Below, one piece after another: positions 1-13,330 of a DNA stretch of 64,000 nucleotides. The notes beneath the pieces were generated by a model. The model was not told the origin of the DNA. It ran no database searches and saw only the letters and a program-made list of their open reading frames with translations. The DNA comes from Lates calcarifer (Eukaryota; Chordata; Actinopteri; Centropomidae), in NCBI RefSeq assembly GCF_001640805.2, contig NC_066852.1:5068194-5132193 (forward strand), written 5' to 3'. Positions within the stretch are counted from its first letter, which is position 1; every line of letters starts with the position of its first letter. The position numbers were made by a program, and so were the translations under genes.

Positions 1-889
1 TGAAGTTTAGTGAAGTGTTTCATGAAAAACTTATTTGGCAGTATTTAGAATCACACACATTATGTTCTTTTGTCTTAGCCAATGGTTAAATATATTATAA
101 TATTATATTAAATTATATTTGTTAAAGGGGTGTTCTTAAAAGGTGATGTGTAAGAATTGTGTAAGGTTTGATTATGTAACTAGCAGGCTGTTTTCTTTGG
201 TTGTTGTTGTTAGACTGATAATGATTTAGTCACACCCAGTCTGCCCAGTCAGAGACAGGGAAGATGTAGAGGTGGTGTGAGTGGAGAACAGGCCACAAGA
301 ATATTGCCAAGAGAGAATGGCTGCTGTACAGGTTTATAGGCCACTTGCAGTTATTCTCATGTTGAACTGTTGAATGGCAGACTAGATGTTAGAGTGACTC
401 ACTATCACCTCATGAGGTTCACAGTGGTATTACAAGGCAGGATGAGCTAGTTAGCATGCTAACTTTGGGCATAACTGTTATTTCACATTGTGTTGATAAT
501 TACATCTATTAAGTTAAGGTTTTGTTTGGGTTAGGTATATTTTTTGTTAAAGATCCAGACATCTGATTACTAAAGTTCTTCATCTGGTTAAAATATATAG
601 ATTGAAAAGTGCACTTTAAAAATGTGGCCTAAAACTGATTAAAAAATGCGTTTTGAAAGGTTCTGTCAACTACAGTGCTGACAGGTGAGCAAAGGGGATA
701 TGATGCCATTAAATGCAATGAAACATTTGGGGTGAAATAAGTACATAAAATATATAACAGGTCTAGTTTATAGACATTTTAATATGGAAAAGTTACGCAT
801 TATACTTCTAAAACTAACCATAATATTTTTGTTCTTAATCTTGTGTTATTCCTCATTTAAATAAAATCAAATCAAAATGAGGGACAATT

Positions 890-892
<3 letters not shown>
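1..892. other. AT-rich non-coding stretch
   Basis: No gene, splice signal or repeat family recognised. The only structured item is a 16-bp perfect palindrome at 449-464 (core GTTAGCATGCTAAC), a motif that also occurs inside a dispersed teleost repeat and recurs at 63923-63936. Confidence 0.6.

Positions 893-935
<43 letters not shown>
893..935. repeat. (TG)n microsatellite
   Basis: About 21 uninterrupted TG units. Ordinary fish dinucleotide repeat and probably polymorphic. It is followed by a T-rich stretch. Confidence 0.97.
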
Positions 936-937
<2 letters not shown>

Positions 938-2090
938 TTTTTATTTAGTCATTTTTTAAATTTTGTTATCAGTAAGTCATCCCTTAAATATTCCTCAAAT
1001 CTCCCAGTGACCACTTCTATGAACTTGTCTGATTTCTTACAGACTTTATGGTTTCTTCAGTGAAATTTGGAGGAGCAGAATCTCTAATCCATTAAAAATA
1101 AATAAATAACTACTTTGTTATTTAAATTCAACTGCATAAAATACAGGACTGACTGGGTTTTCTCTTTGACAACCGACTGATTCTGTTTCTGTTGTCTAGA
1201 GGAAAGTGTTCTCTCTCTCACGCCCTTTTTTTTCCTAAATACAATAGGAACTTGATTCAGGTCTGCTTTATGCTTGTAGGAGCTTAAGTGCCCCTGGCAT
1301 GGAGAGGTGCACATGATTCCAACTTTGATCTCAGATAACTACATCTGCCTCAGTCTTGACTTATCAGACAGCTTTAATCAGACGCCTTAGCTGCAGTCAC
1401 AGCATGTGGAAAAAAAGACTGTTTATGTCTTCAGTCAGGCTTTAAAGTGTAAGGTTGGTCTTTCTTTGCTCTCAAGGTGTTCTGCAGGTTTTTGTCACAT
1501 CTGATCCAATCCCAGCCCTTCTCAGTTCTCTCCCTGCTAATGCCGTGTGATGTGTTGCAAAGTCAGTCAATGTATGCATGATGTGAGGGCATGAATTATT
1601 TAAGAAGCTGGTACCTTTAAATGATTTGAATGTTCAGACATCCTGTGTTATCAATAGGTGTAGTATTCTACTCCCAGCAGGCATGTGTTCAGCAGATATG
1701 CTGATACACTATCAGAGGATCCTCCACTGACCTCTGCATGACTTTCTTTGGTGCATCTGTCAGAATTAGAAGTACGCACACACATAAATTGATATGGAAA
1801 AATGTTAGTCAGTAACTGCATGTTCAATTTTTTTTTCTTCTGTCAATATTCCAGCCATTTTCAGCAACCGTATTGACGACAAGTAATGAACATAAAAACT
1901 GCTTGAAGGTCAAAGCTTCAAACTCCTCCTGCATTAAGGTACCCAGCTTATATGAGAGCCTAGAAAGTGTGAAAGGCATCAATAAAAACTCAGTGTGTGT
2001 GTGTTTGTGTGTGTGTGCAACCATACAAGCATAATGACACTTGCAGTGTAAAAGAGACTGAATTTTAACATTTTATGTTTACTTTAATTA
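936..2090. other. Non-coding stretch, nothing recognised
   Basis: AT-rich DNA with short imperfect GT runs near 1995-2018. Open frames of 60-76 codons here show no recognisable domain and no codon structure, so they are not reported as genes. Confidence 0.55.
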
Positions 2091-2156
2091 CTTTATTTAT
2101 AGACTATATAAATAAAGACTATCTCTATCTCTCTGTCTATCTCTATCTGTTTCTCT
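2091..2156 (+). repeat. Possible LINE 3' tail with (CTAT)n
   Basis: Contains AATAAAGACTAT followed by an imperfect CTAT/CTCT tract. Fish LINE 3' ends often carry AATAAA-like motifs followed by (TATC)n. The same 12-bp motif plus tract recurs in reverse orientation at 50814-50885. An 11-bp-arm hairpin with a 5-nt loop spans 2091-2117 and includes the AATAAA. The family assignment is inference. Confidence 0.4.
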
Positions 2157-3125
2157 AATTATTACATTTAAAATTTATTCCAGTGTCAGTAAACACAAAA
2201 CAAAAATAACTGTTGTACTTTATGTGGCCCACATCCTCCAAGGTAGAATCAAATCTGGGATTGTTGCTCTGTAAATGGTTTGGATAATGACAGCTTTGGC
2301 ATTTAAATGGTTACCGCGGGGGGGGGCTTTTTCTAATAAGGTTTTGGAGCATGTTAGGACAATGAGATAAGACTAATGAGGAGCGAAATGATCTGGTAGT
2401 ATTTAGTTATGTTTACAACAAAGACACGCTCACAACACCATCACCAGTAAACAATTACTACCTCTTCCTTTAACAAACAGAAGTAACTTTTATCTATTTA
2501 TTTATTTATTTTTAATCCAATATTATGGGTCATATACACAAAGTTTCATTAGTAAGAAGTCACTTTGGTGACTGTATTTATCAACATAGTCCCATTGTAA
2601 TTCTCAGACACAGAGACTGTGGTTATCTAGGACAAAGTCAACACAGTTGTCATTTCAGCTCTAATGTCAGTTTCATCAACATTAAATTGTTCATTTGTAT
2701 GTATGCAAATATAACAGTCTTTAACCCTAAGGTTATAAACAATTTAGATGGTGACAATAACAGTGTCCAATCTGAAGTGAGAGGAGCGGCTCCTAGTAAT
2801 GCTTATTTAGGCAGAAACTGTCATCCCAGAGATGGATTCTGCTCACTTCAAGGTGAATGCATCTGACTGAGCAATTTCCATTCAAATATTAGTCAAATGG
2901 AACTAATACCTTGGGAAAGAATGAATCAACAACTCAGATCATATTTGACACTGACATATGGATGGCGGTTTGGGAAAGCTGGGAATTTTGAGGGAGGTGT
3001 GGAGGTTTTAAAGAGAGGTTCATCCAATCATCATCCAATTTCTACATCAGCAGGAGTCAATCATAAAGTGATACCAATGATGATTTATTTATTCCATAAA
3101 GGTAGAATGTGCCAACAGACTATGA

Positions 3126-3126
<1 letters not shown>
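2157..3126. other. Non-coding stretch with short (TTTA)n
   Basis: AT-rich sequence with a (TTTA)n run near 2489-2513 and a G9 run near 2319-2327. Open frames of 113 and 149 codons overlap here and downstream. The longer one depends on the (TA)n tract at 3127. No domain recognised. Confidence 0.55.

Positions 3127-3157
<31 letters not shown>
3127..3157. repeat. (TA)n microsatellite
   Basis: About 15 uninterrupted TA units. They create artificial Tyr-Ile runs in both strands' reading frames. Confidence 0.97.
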
Positions 3158-3161
<4 letters not shown>

Positions 3162-4500
3162 TTTGTTCAAAAAAAGCTGTGAGAAACCAAATAATAAAAA
3201 AAAAAAAGTTGAATGTTGCAGAGAGAAGTGTTTTCTTCTTGTGTTCAGCTGGTGTCCTTGGTAGCCACAAGCAACTTAACTATGGTAGACCTCTGCATAT
3301 TCAAAATGTTAATGTTGGCCCTCATTTGCAATGCACACTTGCCTGAGATATATTACTTTTAAAGTACTGCCAGTGGTAATGATGTTTCACATTTAGCATA
3401 CATGTAAATTAGAGTTTTGTCACAAAATTGCAGGAAAAAAGCTATTGTACTCTATGTTCACAATGTACCCAGTTCAATTCCAGTTCAACATTTTTGTTGT
3501 CATATCACTCTCTTTTCTCCCTCACCATCTCCTGTGTGCATTTCTAGTGTGACCTATTTAATAAAGGCAACATGCCAGAAAAAAAACATCTTTAGAAACA
3601 AAAACAGTGTGCAGAAGATGATGTACGTTTTGCAAAGATATGTAGAAAGAAAAAAAAAAATTGCAGCCAACGCTGTTAGAGTACAAGGCTGCTCAGTGTT
3701 GTTATTGATTTATCTTCTAAAACACAGTCCAGATAGCATCTTGATGTCAGTCTGGGAGAACTGAACACAGTAAGGGAAACTTAGATATCAAGTACCTAAA
3801 AGAGTCACCTCGACCTTAAAACTATTTCACCTCTTACTGAATGGCAGATTAACAGCCAATTTACAAATTTACATCAAACATGCAGACAGCTCAGTCAGTG
3901 TAGATCAGTTTTGTTAGCTCACTTTTTGTTCATTTATTTTCTTAGTGCCACAAACCATCACCACCACCATCTTCCATCTATCTATATCATATGCTGTGGT
4001 ATGTCTGTGTTCTCAAACTAATGTGACTTGTTTCCTCTTGCTAAGCACAAAAAGGTTCTAAAAAATAAAAATGCAATGACATTAAAAGACACAAACATAT
4101 GAAAACATGTATTTTGCAAATGATGCTCAGTAAAGCTATAAAATATATTAAAACTTAATATATACATAAGAGCTCAACAGAAGCTTGAATTATAGAGAGA
4201 AGGGAGAAGAAACTGAGACTGCTGCTCATTTCCCATTTGCAGTCTTTAGTTAACATTCCGCATCACCATTCCACAATCTTTCCTGTATGTTTGTTCTTGT
4301 ATTATTAACTTTTTCCCCATGTTTATAACACAGTAAGGCAATTCAAGTTGCATTTATACTGACTTGTGCTATTCAGCTTGACCTTGAACTACAAATAGCT
4401 ATGCGCATTCTACTGTGTTCAAATACATGCCAATGGTCAAGGCATTGCATGCCAAATTCACACAGGACCTTGGATCAACCCAACAGCAGCTCTGTTTGCA
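3158..4500. other. Non-coding stretch, nothing recognised
   Basis: AT-rich sequence with A-runs near 3197-3208 and 3650-3660. No repeat family or gene signal could be supported. Confidence 0.55.
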
Positions 4501-4527
4501 TGTGTGTGTGTGTGTGTGTGTGTGTGT
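4501..4527. repeat. (TG)n microsatellite
   Basis: About 13 TG units. Confidence 0.95.
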
Positions 4528-4658
4528 CGCAGTCATGATGATAAAAATATTGGCTGTGAATATCTCCAGGGAGGGTGTGCATTGTCACCAAGTCCTACAT
4601 TTAGATGTTACTTTACTGTTAAATATGAAACGCATGGTGTTACAATCTTGCCCTTAAT

Positions 4659-4695
4659 ATACACACACACACACACAGACATACATATATGTGTG

Positions 4696-4733
<38 letters not shown>

Positions 4734-4790
4734 ATACATAACAACAACATATATATATATATATATATAATATATATATATATAATATAC

Positions 4791-4841
<51 letters not shown>

Positions 4842-4857
4842 ATATCTATGTATATAT
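4659..4857. repeat. Compound (AC)n(TG)n(TA)n(AG)n microsatellite
   Basis: Four adjacent dinucleotide tracts: AC from about 4661, TG to about 4713, interrupted TA blocks to 4811, then AG to about 4834. The AC and TG arms at 4661-4713 form an almost perfect palindrome with one visible mismatch around a CATATATG-type centre, so the segment could form a cruciform or long hairpin. Confidence 0.95.
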
Positions 4858-5121
4858 TAGTGTTTTCAACACTAATAGTGATGTTAATAACCCTGTATAG
4901 CCCTTTTTAGTCAGACATGCTTACATGAGTCATCTCTCTCTGGGTCTCCCTGTCATACCAATTCCTTTCCAACTGCAAGTTCAGTTAGTAAGGACTCCTC
5001 CAACCTAATCCACCATATACAGTAGGCTGCATATCCCTACCCTCGAAAAAACCTCATGAGCATATCAGCAGCTGGACCTTGGTCATCTTTGTAACAATAA
5101 TGCAGTGAAGGTTGTGGAACA

Positions 5122-5215
5122 GTTTTGGTTCAGTTAAGTTTAGGCATTAAAACTATGTGGTTACATTCAGGAAAAGATCAAAGTTTGGGTTAAAATATGT
5201 ACTTCCTCGAGGGTA
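5122..5215 (+). repeat. Dispersed teleost repeat fragment (GTTTAGGCA type)
   Basis: Holds the series GTTTAGGCA, GGAAAAGATCA and TTTGGGTTAAAATATGT, which I recognise from memory as part of a very common teleost repeat. Related fragments sit at 22961-23060 and 57837-57895. Function and class are unknown to me. Confidence 0.4.
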
Positions 5216-7972
5216 GACTTTTTTGTAATAATAAACATGGTTACGGTTGTGAAACATTGAATAATGAGAAAATGCTTCACAAAAATGTTTCACAGAACAA
5301 AAAACAAGTAAACACACAATGGTCTCCAGTTTCAAAATCATGTGTTTTGTTGACCCATCCATCCACTACAACATCCTCACAATATTTTTAATCTTCGTGA
5401 AATGTCACCTGATGTCCCTTGCTGCTCTCACAATTACTGTGGCTGCTAGAGGTTGCCTAACATTAAAATGTAAATATAGGTTGCTGTACAGACATGGAGA
5501 GACAATCTCAGAGTGGTAGTATTTGGTTCCTACATTTATGATTGTGCTTTCAACGATAAACTCACTTACAACAATTAAACACATTATGCCATTACACTGA
5601 AATTTAGACTTTATCCAAGAAGTGAGATCATATTCTTGCTTTTTACCAATTTCCTTATTTAATTAGCTTAACTTAATAAAAGGTGATTGCTTTCCTGCAT
5701 GTGTCACAACAACTCCAGCAAACGGCTCATCGGGGCATTTTGTTCAGCCAGGGCTGTTTTCTTTGGCCAACCAATATCTGTGCTCACTGTATAAAAGTCT
5801 GGAGGGCACAATTACAACTGGCAATGGAAAGGAAAATGTTGGCATTGAGAAGAAAAATGAGGTATAATCTCAGTCATTTTTCTTATCTGTGGAAGTCCAA
5901 GAAGCCTGAGCGGGTACAGTATTTCCCCAGATAAAAGCCCAAACGATATTCCACTCACACAAACAGCGACGCACAAGTACATAACAGTCTTTACTATCTG
6001 CACTTGCTATCCCTATAGGATTGTTTTGAATTGAAGAAAGCCAAAGCATTTCCCTTCAGGTGGATTTGGCCCACAGTAAAAATTACACATTCTTATTGTG
6101 ATTATTTTCCATATTATGTCATCATCTTCATTCCTTCTCTCAAGGTAGGAAAAAGTACTCATAGATAAGACAGTGCAGGTCCAGTGATTGAAGACATTTC
6201 CAACAGCATGACTCGATTAATTCCACACACTAGATCTTAATTAACTCAGTATAACCATACAGATGATTTGTGTGCCGATGGGATTTGGTCAATGGGGATG
6301 ATTGCTTGAAGTAGATATGCTCATTCAATATTCATTATCTCCCTGTCCCATTTTCTCACGGGGCAGAGCAGGTCCTTCCCAGGATCAAGATAGCTTCCTT
6401 ATGTCTTCAAATGCATAAAGAGTTTGATTTGAAGCCTTCATGTTAAATTAATTCTATCAAAAGGGTGAACTATTTTAAAAATTAATAATTCGTGAAATGT
6501 TTTCTCCCAGTTGATTTAGCCACATTAAACTAGTTTTAACCTTCCCAGTGAATCAAGCAATAAACACATTCAACCATTTATTTAACATGGTGAAAATTGC
6601 TTTTGAAAGCTTCTTCTTTCCTGTATCTCACACGTCTGAATTCAGGGCCAGTGTGTTTGCACCAAATGGTATTACAGAGCAAAGAATGCAATGTGGCACC
6701 TTCCATTTTCAGTATGTCTGTAACAAAGATGAGTGAAAAGTCTCGAAGGAAGGATTTATTATCCTTATCAAAAGCCACAGAGAAGACAAATATAAACCAT
6801 TCTTCTGCTCTTGGCCCTTTAGCACAAAGCCTTGGGGAGTGGCATAAAGACAGCTAAACTGTGGTATTTAAAAGTGTGTTGAAGGGGAACGCCACAGTGT
6901 TGCACAAACCTATAATAATATGATCAGGAGCACAGCATAATAGGCTCTTCTCCAAACCTATTATTGTTTCCATCATATCTGTACTGACAAACTCTGTGGT
7001 GGAACACTGTGGCCCTAAATACTGCTCTCATCTGCTCTGTGTGCACTGCCTTGCTTTCATTATTCTACTTGCTTGCAGGGTTAAATGGCGCTCTGAACCA
7101 GAACAAACATGGAAACTGAAAATCATGTGAGCATATACATATACAACTTCTAGATTATATATACAGTGTTTATGAGTTATCATCAGATTCTTCAGAATAA
7201 TAATTAAAAAAAATCCAGGATGCACAGTGTCAAAAGTTTTCTATCAAAATGACTTTGACTCCTTTGTCACTCATGTCACTGTGGAAGTGTAGAATGCTTC
7301 TTTCATAGGACACAGACAAGGACTGTTCCAAAATATACAGTGCTGGTAAATCTGGTGCTATGACTTTATATTGATAATACAAGAAGTGCCAAAATGTACC
7401 ATGATAATTATCAAGACTTGTTAGTGCTATTCCAAAACACATGTAAGGCTTCCTCATAGTTAAGAAGGACTGTGTGTCATTAAACATGGTTTTGAATCAA
7501 ACTCATATTAATCAATAAATGAATCTTTCACTGCTCTCAGCTGGTTTATGTAAATATGTTCATCTTTAACAAAATAGTTTAGATAAACCAACTAAAAGGA
7601 TTTGCTGTACTGAACTTTTAACCTGCAAATAACACAACTGCACATATCAATGATGGTCAGAATTTATTTATTGCCTCTGGTACGCTAATTAACAAGACTA
7701 AGAATTTATAGCCTGTGAGCCATGAATATCTATAACCAAACTTAGTGCAAATTCATCTAGATGTCGATATTTTACCGAGGAGTTGAACATTTTTATAATT
7801 GTCTGATGACGTGGTCTGTGAAGCAGATGAATAAAGTTATCAAAAAAAATATTTGGGCAAATCCAGGTTGGCTGAATATGCAATCCACTGCACATCATTC
7901 ATATATATCCTGTATAATGAACAGCCATGGAGGGAACTCTATGAGGCTTTATGTGGGGTGGGGGAATGAATC
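5216..7972. other. Non-coding stretch, nothing recognised
   Basis: About 2.7 kb of mixed-composition DNA with no large repeat. Open frames reach at most 86 codons and show no domain. No splice-flanked open frame stood out. Confidence 0.5.
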
Positions 7973-8120
7973 AATCTTCTGGGGACTATAAACGTCTTTA
8001 CCGAATTTCATGGAAATCCATCCAATAATTGTAGAGATATTTCTGTCTGGAGTGCTGAACAAACAGACAAACAGAATGGCATCACCATCACTTGAGCCTC
8101 ACTGCCAGCTTTGCTAAAAA
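7973..8120 (+). repeat. Dispersed teleost repeat, 3' portion
   Basis: Carries the landmarks TCTGGGGACTATAAACGTCT, ATTTCATGGAAATCCATCCA and GTAGAGATATTTCTGTCTGG, ending in a GCCAGCTTTGCTAAAAATAC-like tail. From memory this is the 3' part of an abundant teleost interspersed repeat. The 5' part of what I believe is the same family lies at 41665-41945 in the same orientation. Confidence 0.5.
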
Positions 8121-11100
8121 TACATTTCCCCACTGGGAATATAATATAAAGTAAATGTATAAGAAATAGAAGCCTTTCTGGCAATAGATATGAGACTGGT
8201 GTATGTTATGATAAAATATAAAGAATTTTCTCATTTCTCTTTCTGTATGCCTTATTGAGTGTCAAATCAAGCAAGGTTTCCTGTTGTAGCTTAGTTAAAC
8301 GTGTTGCAGGAGGAGTTGTGCATCCACCCAAAGAATCCGCTGAGTTGCATTGCTCACCTCTCTGAGTAATGACCATATGTAACACTTTGTTACAGGAATG
8401 TCAGTAAAATATTGAGGCAGTTTGGGTAAACTGATTGAAAAGGCAGTGTGAACTCATCTAGGGCTTTTTGAAAGGGTTAGATAGCTCTCCAAATACAACT
8501 TGATGGATGACCATGTGGTTGGCTGTCAGTACTACTTGCTTTAACAGCCACAGTGTGCTATGATTTGAGGTTATAACACTGACTTCAAATATTGTTATGA
8601 TGCCGCCTAGTGATACTTCATATGGTTTTGAAATGTCAGCAGCTCTGTGTTTAAAAATATCTTGACTGTATGTGAAGATTTCTGAGATACACATCCAGTG
8701 AATTTACATGAAAAAGAGTGAAAGTTCTTCAGCTAAGTTGGAACTCTCTCACATTATCACACCCATAACTACAAGTCTGCTCAAATCTCTGTAGTAGGAG
8801 GCTCTTACAGTATTTCAGCTAGAACCAAAACATTTTCACTAAATACTGTACTTCAATGTGATAATTGCCTGGTAGGTACTGACGTGCTGTTTGAACTAGA
8901 CAAACAAGCTTTTCTAAAGAACATTTTGGCAAAGACAGGTGCACTGAGGATGCAGTCAGGTGGACTTTTTAAGGCAAACTTTGAGAGAGACACTACAGAT
9001 GACAGCCTGTGCAATAACTGAAGACTTTCATCTGCATAAACGACCACCTCAAAAGATCACAGTCCTTTGGCAATGATATCCCTTGCTTTGATTACTTACT
9101 TTTTTTTTTTTAATAAAGAATCAAATAAATGAATGGTGTGAGATCACAAAACTGACTTTGCAGTGACTTTTTTCTTGTCTCTCACTTTTTGATACAGATA
9201 CCTTGCTATCTTTCTTTTCTAAATGTTCATCTTCTGTCCCCTCGTGTCACTTATTCCAACTCCTTCCTGGAAATTAACAATTTTGCAAGACCAGTTTACA
9301 GTGATTTCTATGTAGCATCCACAACGTGATCAGTAAGTATTTAATCAAGTCCACAGTCTCTCCCATTTTCACTGTGTTGTTAAAAAATAACTAATTCACT
9401 AATTCAATAACTAATTCATATCCTTTTCCTGTTAGAAATCACTGGTATGTCAGAGTAATTTCTAGAAGACAGGATTGCAAGTCAGTGTGTGTTTTTGCAC
9501 TTCAACAGACCAAAAGTGCTAAGTCTTGTGAAAGTATTTTGCAAATCATTTTGTGTCATTTTCAGTTTTTGGAATCTCCCAGTTAAACTCTCATGTGTAT
9601 CCTACAAATGCTTAAGCTTACCAACTAAATGATTCAGAATCATGACGTAGTTCATTCATTTCAGTGTATTAGACATATTCAATAAAAATTCCATAGGTAA
9701 AACTGATCATTTCATTACAGGTTGTAGCTGCTGGTTGTGAATATTATTAAGGCTGCTAATAATTGTTAGTTATTTATAAATTTAGCTTGTTAAGAATAGT
9801 GAAAGCTGAGCCTGACAGATTAGCTAAGAATAAAAAGGATTTTAGATTTAATTAGCAGATTTGATACTGGATTCAGACTTTCTTCTTCCAGCTGTTTTCA
9901 ACTACTACTACTGCTGAGGCCATTGTTTTATCCCCACTGCAGCAACAAATTTAAAGTCTCTGCTGTTTTTTATTGAAAGATGGTTTGGGAAAAAGAATGG
10001 GAAGTAAAGTGAGTCTCTTACTTAAGACGTACGACGTACTACAACTCTTCAGATATAATTTCATAAACATATATTTCTTTGTCAGCTGAGAGACACAGAG
10101 TCCTTGACAATACGTCTTTTGACATGAGAGCAAGGAGCCACCAGTCATAAATAAGTGAGGTCACCAATGATCTAAGTCCAGCCGCTGGCAGCTGGGATAT
10201 TTGCTTCCTTTGTCCATAAATATCCCAATCCTCCTTCATTCAACAAGAGTCGCTCAAGTCAGCAGATGATGAATATCTGGCCTAACCCTGAAACGACTGA
10301 ACTGGCCATAATGACTAATGTCACAGCAGGAAGAAATTGTAGAGCCACAATCCTTCACTGTTGTTTGCCTCACCCTGATGACCCTCCCCTAAATTTTACT
10401 ACAGTGGCCAGTTATGACTGGTGGCCTTTTTGTCATTCAACATTTATAGATTTCACAAAATTTTGTACATTTTTTCTTTTTTTAAGCTTGATAACTTACA
10501 GTAAATTAGCAAGCAAAGCCCAAGTAAAGCCCTTGGAGTTTCATTCTCAGAACAACACTCTTTATTATGTACATTCTGTGCTCTTTTTTGCTGTCTCATC
10601 TCTTAATTTATACCCCTGACATATCCAGGCCACAATATGCCAGACTTTAAATTTACAAACACTTTCAGCCTGCAAAACGGCTCCAGGACAAGAGGTAAAA
10701 GCCTGCTCAACATTAATGGAATATGTAGAATGAGAATAGGGAAAAAAAGAAGGATGTTGTCTTTGCAATATTATTCATTAAAATACACATTTAATTGGGT
10801 GCTGCTGCATATCATTTGGCAAAAATAAATGTTTTAAATTTAAATCACAATCTGAATCACCTGCAATTAATTCATCATGTTTCAGATGAGTAAGTACAGA
10901 GAACAGGCTGTCAGGAATAGTTGTCAAATTAGCCCTCATTGACATTAATTGGATGCACTACAAATAGTGCAGTTGTAATGTTTTCCTTTCTTCCCCAGTA
11001 TTTTTGCAGAAGGATATAAAGGTGTAAGTTAATTTCATGTACATAGATAAGCCATTGATATAAAGAGTCCAGTGGAACATTTCAATTTAATTAGAAACAG

Positions 11101-12351
11101 TGGAGCTGCTTACCAAGACAGTGAGATAAAAGAAAACACTGTTTCCTAATGGTCATTTATATGCATTGTGAATCTTTTACCCCTCTCATCTCATAACTCT
11201 TAAACATTGTTTGATCTTCAAATGGAATCTTTTACTATCAGTGATGGATTAAGTGCTGCCTATTAACAGGAGTCGCTGATAGGTTCACACAACCTTCATT
11301 AGGACAAAATGAAAAGCAAGTACCTCTGAAAAAAGCCTCAAGACTGAATAAAGGATGCTGAACTTCCAACAGTGATGTGGCTGGTGTATCACCAATGCCT
11401 CCCTTGGCAAATGCACTGGAGCTTGCTCAGATAAGCAGCTGTCATTTGAAATGCTGCTATCTTCTGACAGTTTGTAGAGCTCAGCGAAAATAGGGAGTGA
11501 TGCTGGCGTTCTTAAAGAGGACGGATTTTCTGTCTCTTATCAACAACTGGACAAACTGACAAGTTGCCCATGTAAAAAAGCTAGGGGTCAGAGTCAATCA
11601 AGCTCAGTCTTTTGCAACAGACCACTCAAGCATGTTGTCATTTGATTTACTGTAATAGGTGCTTATAGATCGACATCCATTCCTCTGGCAAATCCAGAAC
11701 AACATGCTTCTAATGCAGGATTTTGAATTTTGAGGTAGCTCTGTCCACATTAAGTGTCTATGTATGATAAGATCACTCTAACTCACTTTAATAACAACAG
11801 TCTGAGTCCCTGCAGGAATATATGTATTTTGATCAGGGACAGACAATATTGAAACTGAAAGTAAATGGCATTTCCAAGCTCTTAAAATGGAGCATTTTTC
11901 ACGCCTGTTATTATTGACCACACCCACAAATTGCTATTACCAATGCCAGGAAAAAAGGTCCTAATGAACAATAGCATGACCTGATTTTGGTAATGTGGAC
12001 TGCATAAACAGTGGCAGGGCAGATGGAATGGGACTGAGTGCGATGACCTGTCAAGCTTCCCATTTGACCTCTGTCTTTAGGGTCACCACAGAGATTACAC
12101 AGATCACTCAGTTCCCTGTATAGTCATGATTTTTTAACACATGCACAGCAAAACAATGACCATATCTGAACAACCACTGGTAAATCTGGACAACGCTACA
12201 GTTTTCATCCTTCAAAGTGACATAAAATGTCACATCAAAGCCTGTGTGTACAGTTTTGACTGCTATGTGACTGATCAGGTATTTTTCCCCAGGCTCAGTC
12301 TCAAAGAGCAGTTGTTCAGCATTGAGTGAACAAAAGGCTCAAAGGATACAA
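8121..12351. other. Non-coding stretch, no family recognised
   Basis: About 4.2 kb of AT-rich DNA. Small items only: T11 at about 9101-9111 and three ACTAATTCA units at 9389-9419. The 117-codon frame at 10266-10619 has no recognisable motif. Parts near 11.3-11.6 kb have balanced composition and could be conserved non-coding DNA, but I cannot test this. Confidence 0.5.
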
Positions 12352-12402
12352 AAAAACAACACCAAAAAAACAACAACAACAACACCAACAACAACAAAAA
12401 AC
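12352..12402. repeat. (CAA)n-rich imperfect tract
   Basis: A-rich tract with runs of CAA interrupted by CACCAA. Confidence 0.85.
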
Positions 12403-13104
12403 ATTTCATTCTCTACCATTTTGAAATTGATTCTCACCAGGAAACCGAGACAGCTTAAGTCTCAGACACACTTTCCCCCCAAAGTAATCATGGATTTTTA
12501 AAAGGTTAGAGTTTTGTCTTGCAAACATTAACTTTGATGCAATATATTTATGAACAACAGCCAAAAGTTGAGGCAGTCACACAATCCTGTAGTAGATATG
12601 GAAGTGTTGGTGTTCAGAGGTATTCTATGAGGATTCAAATTTGTGCTCTTAGACAAAATGGCTGAAAGAGCAGTAAATAATTAGTCTTGTAATGTGTGAT
12701 AGACAGCTTCTCCCTGTCTTCACTAAACCATAATTTGAGCAACGCTTGGACCAAAAACTCATGATTATTGAGAAGCCAGTGTTAAACGTGAAAGTATCAG
12801 AGGGTCTATCACATGCAGAAATTCACAGGCTTAATAGAGCTGAGACTCTGGCACATGTGGTGACAGTGAATTCACACTGAACCATGCGTGCCACCTATTA
12901 AATCAGCTTGGGATAGTTGGAATAATTGGAATGGTTCTACTTCTAGATTCATTCCTCTCATATTGTTTGTATGGTGTAGCATTTAGATGGTATAGAGTAG
13001 CACTTTCTAAGATGTGCTATGATTTTGTTGTCATTTAATCTGTTATAAGATTAAAGACACCAAAATATTGCATCTCTAATTTTCCTTCCAGAATTCCTAC
13101 AGTC

Positions 13105-13330
13105 TGGGCCATTTAGGCATAGGTGGACTAGGCAACCACTCACACTTTACACTACAGGTCACATTCACCCAGTCATACAGTGCTTGCTTTACAAATTAAA
13201 TACTCAAACATACACCCGTTCACTCACCGATGTTCAGTATGCAGACTGAAAGGAGCCGGGGATCAAACACATTGACCCTTTGGTTAGTAGGCAACGGCAA
13301 CCCACCCTACCTCACACTGCCATGGCCACC
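13105..13330 (-). mobile_element. Degenerate tRNA-derived SINE
   Basis: Read on the minus strand it has a degenerate box-B-like segment (TTTGATCCCCGGCTCC), then CAGTCTGCAT, then a GTGAATG segment and CTGTAGTGTAAAGTGTGAGTGG. These match, from memory, the order of landmarks in a common teleost tRNA-derived SINE, whose usual text is CAGTCTGCATG followed by TGTAGTGTAAAGCGCTTTGAG. No target-site duplication was found, and the copy is old and diverged. Confidence 0.6.

Noticed and set aside
2897..3346. 149-codon plus-strand open frame
   Set aside because: It is kept open by the (TA)n tract at 3127-3157, which supplies a Tyr-Ile run. The rest has no domain or codon structure.
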